The translations under genes and the position numbers were made by a program. The notes under the pieces are model-generated. The model saw nothing but the letters and a program-made list of their open reading frames with translations. It was not told the origin of the DNA and ran no database searches. Below are positions 1 to 7,282 of a DNA stretch of 14,241 nt, in pieces. Numbering within the stretch: the stretch's first letter is position 1; the number at the start of each line of letters is the position of its first letter. The DNA comes from JBIOHJ01 sp044448905. GTDB taxonomy: Bacteria > Bacteroidota > Bacteroidia > AKYH767-A > OLB10. The stretch lies in contig JBIOHJ010000086.1 in assembly GCA_044448905.1 (NCBI GenBank), positions 1 to 14,241 of the forward strand. The letters run 5' to 3'.

Positions 1-423
1 AACTTTGAAGAAAAAGAAATTTTTATTGTAGGTATAGTAAAAAGCGGTTACGTGCTGGCAGAAAAAATTGAAAAATCATTGAACAAAATCTGCAACATTA
101 AAACACATCTCATTGAATTGAAGCTTGACAAGCAGAGCCACATTGCAGTTCCTATCATAATTTCTTTTGACACTTCAAAGATGAAAGGAAAAGTAGTGGT
201 TTTGGTTGATGATGTGCTGAACTCGGGCAAAACATTAATTTATGCTTTGAGAAAACTTCTCAACGAAGATTTAAAAAAAATAAGAACCGTGCTTTTAGTT
301 GACCGCGATCATAAACGCTATCCCATCATGGCTGATTATGTTGGCATAACACTTTCCACCACCATGCAGGAACATATTTCGGTTGAACTTGCAGGAAAGG
401 AAGAAGCTGTTTACCTGAGTTGA
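1..423 (+). CDS. Phosphoribosyltransferase, PyrR-like (3' part, start outside window)
   Basis: The frame is open from the first base of the window, so only the last 140 codons are seen; the GTG at 52 is an internal codon, not a convincing start. The PRPP-binding loop of type I phosphoribosyltransferases is visible as VVVLVDDVLNSGKT (about residues 65-78 of the visible part). A PyrR-type tail follows, with TVLLVDRDHKRYPI, ADYVG and a closing E-x-I-x-V-E-L strand. Members of this fold transfer phosphoribosyl groups from PRPP to a base; PyrR proteins also regulate pyrimidine genes or have uracil phosphoribosyltransferase activity. Which role applies here cannot be decided. The gene ends 27 nt before the end of the convergent gene at 451. 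Family assignment is firm, the PyrR subtype moderate. Confidence 0.85.
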   Translation, partial: NFEEKEIFIVGIVKSGYVLAEKIEKSLNKICNIKTHLIELKLDKQSHIAVPIIISFDTSKMKGKVVVLVDDVLNSGKTLIYALRKLLNEDLKKIRTVLLVDRDHKRYPIMADYVGITLSTTMQEHISVELAGKEEAVYLS

Positions 424-450
424 CAGATTTTCTAAACTATTTATTTTATA

Positions 451-834
451 CTAACGGTATTGTAAGGCAGGTTGTGAAAATTCAAACACCGGAGTTAAAA
501 AATCATTTCGTAAATTTTTCTTTGGTGAATATCCTTGCATCCCTTTCCAATATTTTGGTTCGGGGTCTTTTTTCCCAAAAATTAAAAGACAAAGCCCACC
601 TGCTATTAGTGTGCCCCCGCCAATATACCATGGCGTTGGATTTTTTACAGGTTCAGTTTTAGCGGCCGTATATATTATGGTGAGCGCACCCAATCCTATA
701 AGTGCATATCCGGCTTGCTGAGCTGTTCCAATCTCAGAGAGATCTGGGTCATAAATTTTTGCCTCATATTGTGTCTGACATTTCGAATAATTCACTGCGA
801 GAACAAAAATAGCTGTGATGAATAATAGTTTCAT
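451..834 (-). CDS. Small exported/membrane protein with two transmembrane helices, unknown function
   Basis: I do not recognise this 127-residue protein. It begins with a typical signal sequence (MKLLFITAIFVLAVNYSKC, likely cut near residues 19-20). Two hydrophobic glycine-rich helices follow at about residues 41-57 (AGYALIGLGALTIIY) and 70-87 (YIGGGTLIAGGLCLLIFG), linked by a short Pro/Lys-rich loop. The C-terminus is polar and basic, with KKDPEPKYWKGMQGYSPKKN. It is probably an inner-membrane protein. Its start lies 22 nt downstream of the stop codon of a decayed T9SS sorting domain (857-916). The leader resembles the 5925-5937 spacer of the T9SS operon, so the gene may once have been the last member of a similar operon. 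No promoter of its own was seen. Confidence 0.6.
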   Translation of the reverse strand: MKLLFITAIFVLAVNYSKCQTQYEAKIYDPDLSEIGTAQQAGYALIGLGALTIIYTAAKTEPVKNPTPWYIGGGTLIAGGLCLLIFGKKDPEPKYWKGMQGYSPKKNLRNDFLTPVFEFSQPALQYR

Positions 835-856
835 TTTATTTATATTTAAAGAACCA

Positions 857-985
857 TTATTGAATTATTATTTTTCCTTTACTGATAACTTTATTTTCAC
901 TTACTATAAGAAAGAATTAACTTCGTTAAGTAGGATTCCAAGTATTACAATTTTTTATTTCAGTGCTTGTTAGGAAAGGTTTGAT
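857..985 (-). pseudogene. Decayed C-terminal end of a T9SS-secreted protein (sorting-domain remnant)
   Basis: On the minus strand, bases 916-857 read FFLIVSENKVISKGKIIIQ followed by a stop. This matches the last residues of the sorting domains in this window (compare YVVNENNIISKGKLIIQ and YQVVSESKIIGTGKLIVQ). An in-frame stop (917-919) and apparent small indels break the frame upstream. Diverged nucleotide similarity to the corresponding part of the 7260 gene can still be followed to about 985 (compare attccttgcgaaagatttcc with acttcgttaagtaggattcc). The similarity also runs downstream through the intergenic spacer into the next start codon. There is no start, signal peptide or body. The 3' limit is exact; the 5' limit is approximate. 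Confidence 0.7.
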
Positions 986-999
986 TTTTTTTGAATCTA

Positions 1000-2106
1000 T
1001 TACATATCCTCATCTAATAAATTTACATTATAAGCATTACTCCGTAACAAATTATAATGCGAGCTCATGGTTTGCCTGATAGTAAAACAACGATAGGGTA
1101 ATTGATTAAGGGCCGAAAAATTCTTTACTATTTTAGTTACACCTTTATACAACTCGGGATTGAGTGAAGGAAATAAATGATGCGCAACATGATGGTTCAA
1201 ATGCCCGAAAGCAAGATTTACAACGGGGTTAGCTGTAGAAAAATCATTTGCAGAAATCATTTGATGATACGCCCAGGTTTGCTCAACATTTCCGTTGATT
1301 GCGGGATAGGTCCATGTTGCAGTTTCACCGGCATGGGTTGAAACGAGCGCTATCATGCCAATGGCACTGGCAATGATGTGCATAAGTATAAACCCCCCGA
1401 GCACCCATGGCAATGAAACATTAAGCAATAAATATGGAATAACAATCATGCTCATGACATAGCAGATTTTGGTAAGGAATAATTTATAAAATTCTATGGC
1501 GGGAATTTTTACCACTTTGCGAACAATCCGGTTCTTTTGAAAAAAATCTCTGAAGTCGCGTACAAATAGCCAGTTTAAGGTATAAAAAAGATAAAGTACA
1601 GGGGCATAAAGATGCTGGTAACGATGAAAACCATAAAATTTAGAATCAGGAAATATTTTTATAAGGTCGGTTTGTTCTATGTCGCAATCCCAGGTAGGTA
1701 TGTTTGAATATGGATGATGCAGGCGAATGTGTTTTACTCTCCACAAATAACTTGATGTGCCGAAAATTTCAAAGGCATACTGGCATATCCTGTTTAATTT
1801 TTTATTTCTGAACAATGCATTGTGTGCAGCCGGATGCACAATGTTTAAAAAAATCATCATGGTTGCCATTGACATAATAGCGTAAGTTGATAACAACCAA
1901 ACAATATTGTTTCCCTTTAGCAGGATGAGTACATAGCATGAAAAATACAAAGCAAAGAGCAGGACAGACTTAATTCCTGATACCAGGTAAACATATTTAC
2001 TGTTATCATTTGCGAAAGTAGTTACCATTTTTTTGAGTTCTGCAAAAAAATTACCCTCTGGTACTTTCATGTATTGGGGTTTGACTAATATTGCTGTTGT
2101 TTTCAT
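1000..2106 (-). CDS. Membrane fatty-acid desaturase (acyl-lipid/acyl-CoA type)
   Basis: This is a complete 368-residue integral-membrane desaturase. The three histidine clusters that bind the di-iron centre are all present: HPAAH (91-95), HIRLHH (126-131) and HLNHHVAHHLFP (302-313). They are separated by hydrophobic segments at about 45-64, 68-90, 165-182 and 214-255. Enzymes of this family use O2 and electrons from a ferredoxin or cytochrome b5 to insert a double bond into a fatty acyl chain. No cytochrome b5 domain is fused here. The third box has H where many front-end desaturases have Q, so regiospecificity cannot be read from it. It is last in a minus-strand cluster, 65 nt after the DUF6134-like gene. 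Its leader repeats blocks of the leader of the 3812 gene, so it may also have its own promoter. A role in membrane fluidity is an inference. Confidence 0.9.
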   Translation of the reverse strand: MKTTAILVKPQYMKVPEGNFFAELKKMVTTFANDNSKYVYLVSGIKSVLLFALYFSCYVLILLKGNNIVWLLSTYAIMSMATMMIFLNIVHPAAHNALFRNKKLNRICQYAFEIFGTSSYLWRVKHIRLHHPYSNIPTWDCDIEQTDLIKIFPDSKFYGFHRYQHLYAPVLYLFYTLNWLFVRDFRDFFQKNRIVRKVVKIPAIEFYKLFLTKICYVMSMIVIPYLLLNVSLPWVLGGFILMHIIASAIGMIALVSTHAGETATWTYPAINGNVEQTWAYHQMISANDFSTANPVVNLAFGHLNHHVAHHLFPSLNPELYKGVTKIVKNFSALNQLPYRCFTIRQTMSSHYNLLRSNAYNVNLLDEDM

Positions 2107-2171
2107 GATGTTTATTAGTGTTTGAATTTTTTTTCAAATTTCGATTGACTTTATTTTTTTACGTTTACTAT

Positions 2172-2786
2172 TTAGTTTTTATTATAGGCTGAGTTAATAG
2201 AATGGTTTTCGTCCAACTTGAAAAATAGTACTGCCCATTCGGTATGAACTTCTGTGGCTGTGCATATACCGTTGCTATAGGTATAATAAGATTTATTGCC
2301 GTTGGGAAATTCTATGAGATAGTGATGTGCTCCCACAGCGCTAACCGGAACAATTTGCTGGTAATATTCAGAATAAACAAAGTGGCGGTTGAATGGCTCG
2401 ATAAAATACATGGCTGCGATGCTGTAATTTACCAAGGTGGAAAAAGTTTTGTAGGTGTTACCCTTCTTTTTGAGAACGTATCCCTGAGCAGTTTTATCTG
2501 CTGTGTTGTGTACCTTTTCTTTTCCATTTATTTTACGGATAAGAGTACTGTGCTCCATATGCCCCGCTTCAAATATTTCTTCGACAATCATATTGACACG
2601 AATGTCAATGATGAACCTTGTTTTCGCTTCTGACCAGATTGAATAGATAGAACGGTTGCCTTTTTTCTGGCAGCTTGCCGAAACGATTCCAATCCGTGTA
2701 CTGCCTTTGATGATGGAATAGGTCTGTTCCTGCGTAAAGCCCGAAACCGGAAACAGGAGGGCAAACAGAAAAAAAACACTCTGCAT
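2172..2786 (-). CDS. Exported DUF6134-like protein
   Basis: The ATG at 2786 is chosen because it opens a clean signal peptide (MQSVFFLFALLFPVSGFTQ) and has TAGGAAAA just upstream. A longer reading from an ATG at 2885 adds 33 residues with no obvious ribosome-binding site. The 204-residue product has the look of the Bacteroidota DUF6134 family: YSIIKGSTRIGIVSAS near the start, TRFIIDIRVNMIVEE in the middle, then KINGKEKV, a YFIEPFNRHFVYSEYYQQ segment and a final FPNGNKSYYTYSNGICTATEV block. The family name is from memory and the biochemical role is unknown. It is probably periplasmic or surface-exposed. It lies between the lipoprotein gene and the desaturase on the same strand, so joint transcription is likely. 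Confidence 0.75.
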   Translation of the reverse strand: MQSVFFLFALLFPVSGFTQEQTYSIIKGSTRIGIVSASCQKKGNRSIYSIWSEAKTRFIIDIRVNMIVEEIFEAGHMEHSTLIRKINGKEKVHNTADKTAQGYVLKKKGNTYKTFSTLVNYSIAAMYFIEPFNRHFVYSEYYQQIVPVSAVGAHHYLIEFPNGNKSYYTYSNGICTATEVHTEWAVLFFKLDENHSINSAYNKN

Positions 2787-2921
2787 TTTTCCTAACAGAA
2801 CCGCATACGGTGTGTTTATAGGAGACCGAAATCTCATTACAGAAAAAAATTTTCTGTAAAAAATAATTAGAAACAGAGGAAGCATGGCGTTTGGTTTAAT
2901 GGTTTTTCCTGATGAAACTAT

Positions 2922-3812
2922 TTAGAATTTAATTACACAGCCTAATGTAAGCGAACTATTTTTCAGGTTCAGGTCCGCATCGTTAATTGAAAACAAGTAT
3001 GAAAAATCGGTAGTTGCCCTTATATTTTTACTGCCAATTCCAAAATGAAAGCCGGGCTGCAAAAACATTGCATAAGGTGGCATCGGGTTTTCAATAACCT
3101 TATAGTCACCGGTAAATTGCCTGTCAAAAAATTTCAGGTAGCTGAACCGTAATGCAAGCGAGCCTTCGGTAATCCGCGTTAAATATCCTATGTCGTTTTG
3201 CAAAAACAATTTATAAAAGTTTCGCTTTTCGTTGAAAGTAGCATTGTATGACGGATCCATATTAACAGAATAATAATATTCATTTTCGGCATTTCCTTTT
3301 GCACCCCCGGCAAGAATGTTCCATTGACCGCCCTTTCCGAATTCTTTAATATATCCGGCAGCAATTTCAGCCGATGACTGGTTAAATGTATTTTTTTTCA
3401 CATATTCTACATTCTCCACGCCTTCAGTAACTACCGTAGTTGAACCGTATCCTAACAGGTCAAAATATGTTTCTTCTTTGGTTACATGAACGCTAATAGT
3501 GTTATTTTCATTCCAGCTATCAGTCAATGTCGAATAATTTGCCATCAGCAATAGATTTTTATTTGTCTTATATGCCAGGCGGGGGTTATATCCCCCAAAT
3601 TGAAGTGAGCCCGAAATATTCACTTTCTGGCTGTCGCTAAACAAGGGAGCATTTATATTTTCGGCTTTCATGCTGAAAGGCATTTCCTGATTGCTCTCTT
3701 TAGTTTTAAAGTATTCGGCAGCATCAAAATGATATACCGTATTGCAGGATGTAAGAATGCTAATGACAGTAATTATACAGATGAACCAACCCAGGTTTTG
3801 TTTTGTTTTCAT
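2922..3812 (-). CDS. Putative outer-membrane lipoprotein with beta-barrel-like body
   Basis: I do not recognise a named family. The N-terminus is a lipoprotein signal: MKTKQ, a hydrophobic stretch, then ILTSC with the lipidated cysteine at 23. The 296-residue protein is rich in alternating polar/hydrophobic strands (LQFGGYNPRLAYKTNKNLLL, SAEIAAGYIKEF, SLALRFSYLKFF, RATTDFSYLFS) and ends in phenylalanine (TLGCVIKF), as outer-membrane barrels often do. An outer-membrane barrel or barrel-like surface lipoprotein is therefore likely. It is first in the cluster with the DUF6134-like and desaturase genes (35-nt spacer if the long start of the next gene is used, 135 nt otherwise). A good promoter candidate precedes it at 3847-3885. 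Confidence 0.75.
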   Translation of the reverse strand: MKTKQNLGWFICIITVISILTSCNTVYHFDAAEYFKTKESNQEMPFSMKAENINAPLFSDSQKVNISGSLQFGGYNPRLAYKTNKNLLLMANYSTLTDSWNENNTISVHVTKEETYFDLLGYGSTTVVTEGVENVEYVKKNTFNQSSAEIAAGYIKEFGKGGQWNILAGGAKGNAENEYYYSVNMDPSYNATFNEKRNFYKLFLQNDIGYLTRITEGSLALRFSYLKFFDRQFTGDYKVIENPMPPYAMFLQPGFHFGIGSKNIRATTDFSYLFSINDADLNLKNSSLTLGCVIKF

Positions 3813-3846
3813 GATGTTTGATTTTTTTAGTGTTTGAATTTCGAAT

Positions 3847-3885
3847 CAAAAGTACCCTCGCACGAAAGCCATTCCTAATTGATTT
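3847..3885 (-). promoter_or_regulatory. Promoter of the lipoprotein/desaturase cluster
   Basis: Read on the minus strand: AAATCAATTAGG, 16 nt, then GGGTACTTTTG. TACTTTTG fits the Bacteroidota -7 consensus TAnnTTTG exactly. TTAG lies 20 nt upstream of it, where a -33 TTTG is expected. The box ends 34 nt before the start codon at 3812. The same two blocks with the same spacer precede the gene at 8134. An imperfect dyad, TTTGAATTTCGAATCAAA (3833-3850, plus strand), overlaps the expected transcription start. Confidence 0.65.
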
Positions 3886-4184
3886 TTGGCGCTTATAATT
3901 ATGTTTTTGCATAAGGTGCTTAAGGCTGAATTTGATGCCGGGTTTTGTAGTGATTTATAGTTATTATTAAGTTTTGTTATTCATTATTTGCGTTTTCTGC
4001 AAAAACTAAGTGAGTGCTGTTGCAGTTTTTGCAAATAATAGTTTGTTTGGACAGTAAAACTATACTGCCGGCACATTCATTGCAAGCGCTAATAATTACC
4101 TGGTGTTAAGTATTTATTTTCCGGCAGGGTTTGCCTGAAAAATGGCAACAGGAAAATGAAAAGGAATTTTTATTAAAAAGTATT
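3886..4184. other. Gene-free stretch with inverted repeats
   Basis: No credible coding frame was seen. The stretch separates the end of the T9SS operon (stop at 4185) from the promoter of the lipoprotein cluster. Its main content is the inverted repeat at 3983-4039, followed by a small dyad CAGTA-N6-TACTG (4052-4067) and a weak CAGG-N5-CCTG hairpin near 4125-4138. None is followed by a convincing T-run on either strand, so no confident rho-independent terminator can be named. Confidence 0.5.
3983..4039. repeat. Inverted repeat with two alternative pairings
   Basis: TGCAAAAACT (3998-4007) and AGTTTTTGCA (4024-4033) form a perfect 10-bp stem with a 16-nt loop. A second left arm, ATTATTTGC (3983-3991), is the exact complement of GCAAATAAT (4031-4039), which overlaps the right arm. 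The right-hand sequence could therefore pair with either left arm but not fully with both. It could be a protein-binding site, a weak terminator for the T9SS operon, or an RNA switch; the sequence does not say which. Confidence 0.55.
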
Positions 4185-5924
4185 TTATTCGAGAATCAGC
4201 CTCCCGCAAACAATAACTCCTTCATCCCGCAACACTCGATAAAAATAAATTCCTGAAGAAAGATTTCCCCTGCCGATAATAGTTTCCCTGTTTTTGATTT
4301 TATAAATTGAAACCATTTTTCCCATCACATTATAAATTTTACATTCGGTATTTTCTGAAATAAATTTATCGCTTAATTCGAGCGTAGTGAAATTGGTAAA
4401 GGGGTTTGGATAAACAGAGATACCATTATTATTATTCTCTACACTTTCTATTCCGGTTAAAGCATCAAGCTTGACAATAAATATATCAGCAGTATTTCCG
4501 GTATTGTCTGCATTTGTTAAGAAGTTGGAGCCAAAAGTGATGGAGGGGCTTGAAAAAGATCCCGACACATGCACATTGCCGGAAGCATCAAGAGCTATGG
4601 AAAGTACATCATCGAAACTTGTTCCGCCTATTCGTTTTGCCCAAACAAAATTGCCCGAGCTGTCTAATTTGGAAATGAAAATGTCCCGGTATCCGGCCGA
4701 AGTTAAATTGAATACTCCCGCGTTTGGGTCAAAGTCGGCTGTTCCCTCGAAAGTACCTGTGGTGTAAACATCCCCGCTTACTGCGAGGTCAAGAGCAATG
4801 GAGTAACCAACATCGGAATTTGTTCCACCCATTTTCTTTGCCCAAACAAAATTGCCAGAGTTGTCTAATTTGGAAATGAAAATATCTGCGTTGCCAGCCG
4901 AAGTTAAGTTGAATACTCCTGTGCCAGGGTCAAAGTCAACAGATCCATTGAAATTACCTGTGGTGTAAACAGCCCCACTTCCTGCGGGGTCAAGAGCTAT
5001 GTAATTACCACTTGATCCGCCCATTGCTTTTGCCCATACAAAATTGCTTGAGGCATCTAATTTGGAAATAAAACAACCACTACCTGATAAATTGAATGTT
5101 GCCGGTCCTGGGTCAAAATCAACTGTTCCGATGAAATAACCTGTGGTGTAAACATCTCCGTTTCCAGAGGGGTCAAGAGCTATGGATTGACCTGCATCAT
5201 TACTACCACCTGCTCCACCCATTCGTTTTGCCCATAAAAAATTACCCGAGCTGTCTAATTTGGAAATAAAAATATCGCTGTACCCAGAAGCTCCGGCCGC
5301 AGTTAAATTGAATATTCCTGCACCCGGGTCAAAGTCAACTGTCCAAAAGAAAAGACCAGTGATGTAAATGTTTCCGCTTACTGCCGTGTCAAGAACTATG
5401 GATGAACAATAAGCGGAACTAGTTCCACCCATCGCTTTTGCCCAAACAAAATTGCCAGAGGAATCTAATTTGGAAACGAAAACGGTTCCGCTAACCGAAG
5501 TTAAATTGAATATTCCCACTCCTGGATCAAAGTCAACTGTTCCCTCAAAATAACCTATGGTGTAAACATTTCCTGAAGCATCGGTGATTATCGATGTGCC
5601 ATCATCGTAATCTATTCCACCCATGGCGACTGCCCATACAAAATTGCCCGAGCCGTCTAATTTTGAAATGAAAATGTCAGATCCTCCTGCCGAAGTTAAA
5701 TTGAAGTTTCCCAATAAATCGGGATCAAAGTCAACTGTTCCCTCAAAATAACCTGTGGTGTAAACATTGCCGGAAACATCAATAGCTATGGAGGAACCGA
5801 GATCGTCACCTGTTCCGCCAATTGATTTTGCCCATAGCCAGTTGGGGGATTGTGCATTTGCTTTTTCATAAACCGAAAAATATAGTGTGAGGAGAATGAT
5901 TGTGATGCAGAGTTTTGTTTTCAT
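4185..5924 (-). CDS. T9SS-secreted SBBP-type seven-repeat beta-propeller protein
   Basis: This 579-residue exported protein starts with a signal peptide (MKTKLCITIILLTLYFSVYEKANAQ). About seven repeats of 60-70 residues follow (residues about 28-490). Each has NFVWAKAMGG, a SIALDxSGNVYTTGYFEGTVDFDP core, FNLTSAG and DIFISKLDSSG. Seven such SBBP-like units suggest one closed seven-bladed propeller. The last 78 residues (502-579) are a type A T9SS sorting domain beginning ISVYPNPF and containing GIYFYRV. The protein should cross the outer membrane through T9SS and be released or anchored at the surface. Its ligand is unknown. It is third in an operon, 13 nt after the 7260 gene. The last repeat is the most diverged (GSFSSPSITFGSNF). 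Confidence 0.88.
   Translation of the reverse strand: MKTKLCITIILLTLYFSVYEKANAQSPNWLWAKSIGGTGDDLGSSIAIDVSGNVYTTGYFEGTVDFDPDLLGNFNLTSAGGSDIFISKLDGSGNFVWAVAMGGIDYDDGTSIITDASGNVYTIGYFEGTVDFDPGVGIFNLTSVSGTVFVSKLDSSGNFVWAKAMGGTSSAYCSSIVLDTAVSGNIYITGLFFWTVDFDPGAGIFNLTAAGASGYSDIFISKLDSSGNFLWAKRMGGAGGSNDAGQSIALDPSGNGDVYTTGYFIGTVDFDPGPATFNLSGSGCFISKLDASSNFVWAKAMGGSSGNYIALDPAGSGAVYTTGNFNGSVDFDPGTGVFNLTSAGNADIFISKLDNSGNFVWAKKMGGTNSDVGYSIALDLAVSGDVYTTGTFEGTADFDPNAGVFNLTSAGYRDIFISKLDSSGNFVWAKRIGGTSFDDVLSIALDASGNVHVSGSFSSPSITFGSNFLTNADNTGNTADIFIVKLDALTGIESVENNNNGISVYPNPFTNFTTLELSDKFISENTECKIYNVMGKMVSIYKIKNRETIIGRGNLSSGIYFYRVLRDEGVIVCGRLILE
4455..5843 (-). repeat. Seven propeller-blade repeats of about 190-210 bp
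   Basis: Blades begin near SPNWLWAKSIGG and then at each NFVWA/NFLWA motif. Conserved pieces are VDFDPG, FNLTSAG and FISKLD. Similarity is also evident in the DNA (ccgagctgtctaatttggaa recurs with few changes), which suggests fairly recent duplication or gene conversion. Boundaries are approximate. Confidence 0.75.
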
Positions 5925-5937
5925 TTTGTTTATGTCT

Positions 5938-7260
5938 TTAAAATGACTGTTGAATTATTAATTTCCCTTTACTAATAATATTATTTTCGTTTACTACATA
6001 ATAAAAATAAATTCCTTGCGAAAGATTTCCCCTGCTGATAGTAGTTTCTCTGTTTTTTATTTTATATGTTGAAACCATTTTCCCCATCGCATCATAAATT
6101 TTACATTCGGTATTTTCTGAAATAAATTTACTGTTTAATTCAAGAGTAGCCAAAACAGAAAAAGGATTTGGAAAAATTACCGTTTCATTTATTCCCGGAT
6201 TAACGCTAACGATACCCGTTACCGTGCTGTAATAAGAATGTATTGAATCCTGGTTTAACCAACTGCCCGTATTCCAGCCCTGAATTACCTCACTTATATT
6301 ATTATTATTTGCATCATAAGTATAAAGAGACCTGTCATAATTTACCCAATTGCTGCCATTCCAGTATTGATACCGGCTAATGGTGAGATTGTTATTTACA
6401 TTGTACGTGTACAGTTGATGAGAATAATTCAACCAACTTCCGGAATTCCAATTTTGTTTCATTTCAACTGTCAGGTTATTGTTTACATCGTACGTATAAA
6501 GAATTTGATGCTCATTGTCCCAACTGGTTCCATTCCATGTATGATACAGTTCGCTTAACCGGTTGTTGTTTGCATCATAAGTATATAGATATTCCAAATC
6601 AGTGTTATGCAGGTAGCTCAGCATGTTGTTGTTTATATCATACGTAAAAAATTCCTGGTAAAAATCTAACCAGATGCCTGCCCAATTTTGATTTGAATCC
6701 ACCGTTAAATTATTGCTTGCATCATAGGTATAAAGATCCCGGTAATCATTTTCCCAACTGCTGCCGTTCCATGTTTGATACAGGAAAACAATATTATTAT
6801 TGTTTGCATCATAAGTATAGAAGTATTGATCAGCATTCTCCCAACTGCTGCCATTCCAAAGCTGAAGCTGTTCGCTTAACAAATTATTGTTTGCATCATA
6901 GGTATTAAATTGCTGGATAAGATTCACCCAACTGCTGCCATTCCATGATTGTAGTAATACAATAATCAGATTATTATTTGCATCATAAGTTGCGAGTATT
7001 TTGCCCACGGGATTCCAATTATTTGTTAACGTATCCCACTCCCAAAAATACATGCTGTCTAACAGGCTTACTGATGCATTTGTGAATTCATTTTTTTGCA
7101 GCAGTAAGTTTCCGGGAATCGTTGTTATCCTGTTTCCTGATTTCTTTTCTGAAAATAATTTTTCAATCGCTTCAAACTTTTGAATGCGCTTGTGTTGTGC
7201 GTTAACACTTTTATTAGTTGCAACCAATAAAATTAATACGAGAAGTAGTTTTGTTTTCAT
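5938..7260 (-). CDS. T9SS-secreted protein with 29-residue YDANNN/WNGSSW repeats
   Basis: The 440-residue protein has a signal peptide (MKTKLLLVLILLVATNKSVNAQ), a short linker, and a repeat block at residues about 72-338. Each unit of about 29 residues contains WNGSSWxN, an aromatic-rich strand ending YTYDANNN, and a short xxSExxQx stretch. Nine TYDxNNN motifs occur at residues 91, 120, 149, 178, 206, 227, 256, 285 and 314. The 206-227 spacing is short because one W-half unit is missing. Residues 361-440 are a T9SS sorting domain starting VIFPNPF. The repeats look like a YD-type beta fold, but the RHS toxin core is absent, so adhesion or a structural surface role is more likely than toxicity (inference). 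It is the middle gene of the operon, with spacers of 22 and 13 nt. Confidence 0.85.
   Translation of the reverse strand: MKTKLLLVLILLVATNKSVNAQHKRIQKFEAIEKLFSEKKSGNRITTIPGNLLLQKNEFTNASVSLLDSMYFWEWDTLTNNWNPVGKILATYDANNNLIIVLLQSWNGSSWVNLIQQFNTYDANNNLLSEQLQLWNGSSWENADQYFYTYDANNNNIVFLYQTWNGSSWENDYRDLYTYDASNNLTVDSNQNWAGIWLDFYQEFFTYDINNNMLSYLHNTDLEYLYTYDANNNRLSELYHTWNGTSWDNEHQILYTYDVNNNLTVEMKQNWNSGSWLNYSHQLYTYNVNNNLTISRYQYWNGSNWVNYDRSLYTYDANNNNISEVIQGWNTGSWLNQDSIHSYYSTVTGIVSVNPGINETVIFPNPFSVLATLELNSKFISENTECKIYDAMGKMVSTYKIKNRETTISRGNLSQGIYFYYVVNENNIISKGKLIIQQSF
6247..7047 (-). repeat. Tandem 87-bp coding repeat (YDANNN units)
   Basis: Units recur mostly every 87 bp, with conserved DNA such as tttgcatcataagtata (encoding YTYDANN) and ccaactgctgccattcca (encoding WNGSSW). 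One unit is 63 bp and one 84 bp. The high AT content and regular Asn runs reflect the repeated YDANNN motif. Confidence 0.8.
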
Positions 7261-7282
7261 GTTGATTTATGTTTTTATAAAG

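Noticed and set aside
420..662. Plus-strand ORF starting with TTG at the end of the phosphoribosyltransferase gene
   Set aside because: It lies antisense to the signal-peptide-bearing gene 834-451, which has a better start and a clear membrane-protein composition.
2787..2885. N-terminal extension of the DUF6134-like protein
   Set aside because: The ATG at 2786 gives a textbook signal peptide with an upstream AGGA; the extension cannot be fully excluded.
6247..7047. CRISPR array
   Set aside because: The regular repeats are in frame inside a secreted protein gene, with diverged copies and no unique spacers.
5938..7260. RHS/YD-repeat polymorphic toxin
   Set aside because: The YDANNN units resemble YD repeats, but there is no RHS core motif, no C-terminal toxin domain and no immunity gene; the protein ends in a sorting domain.
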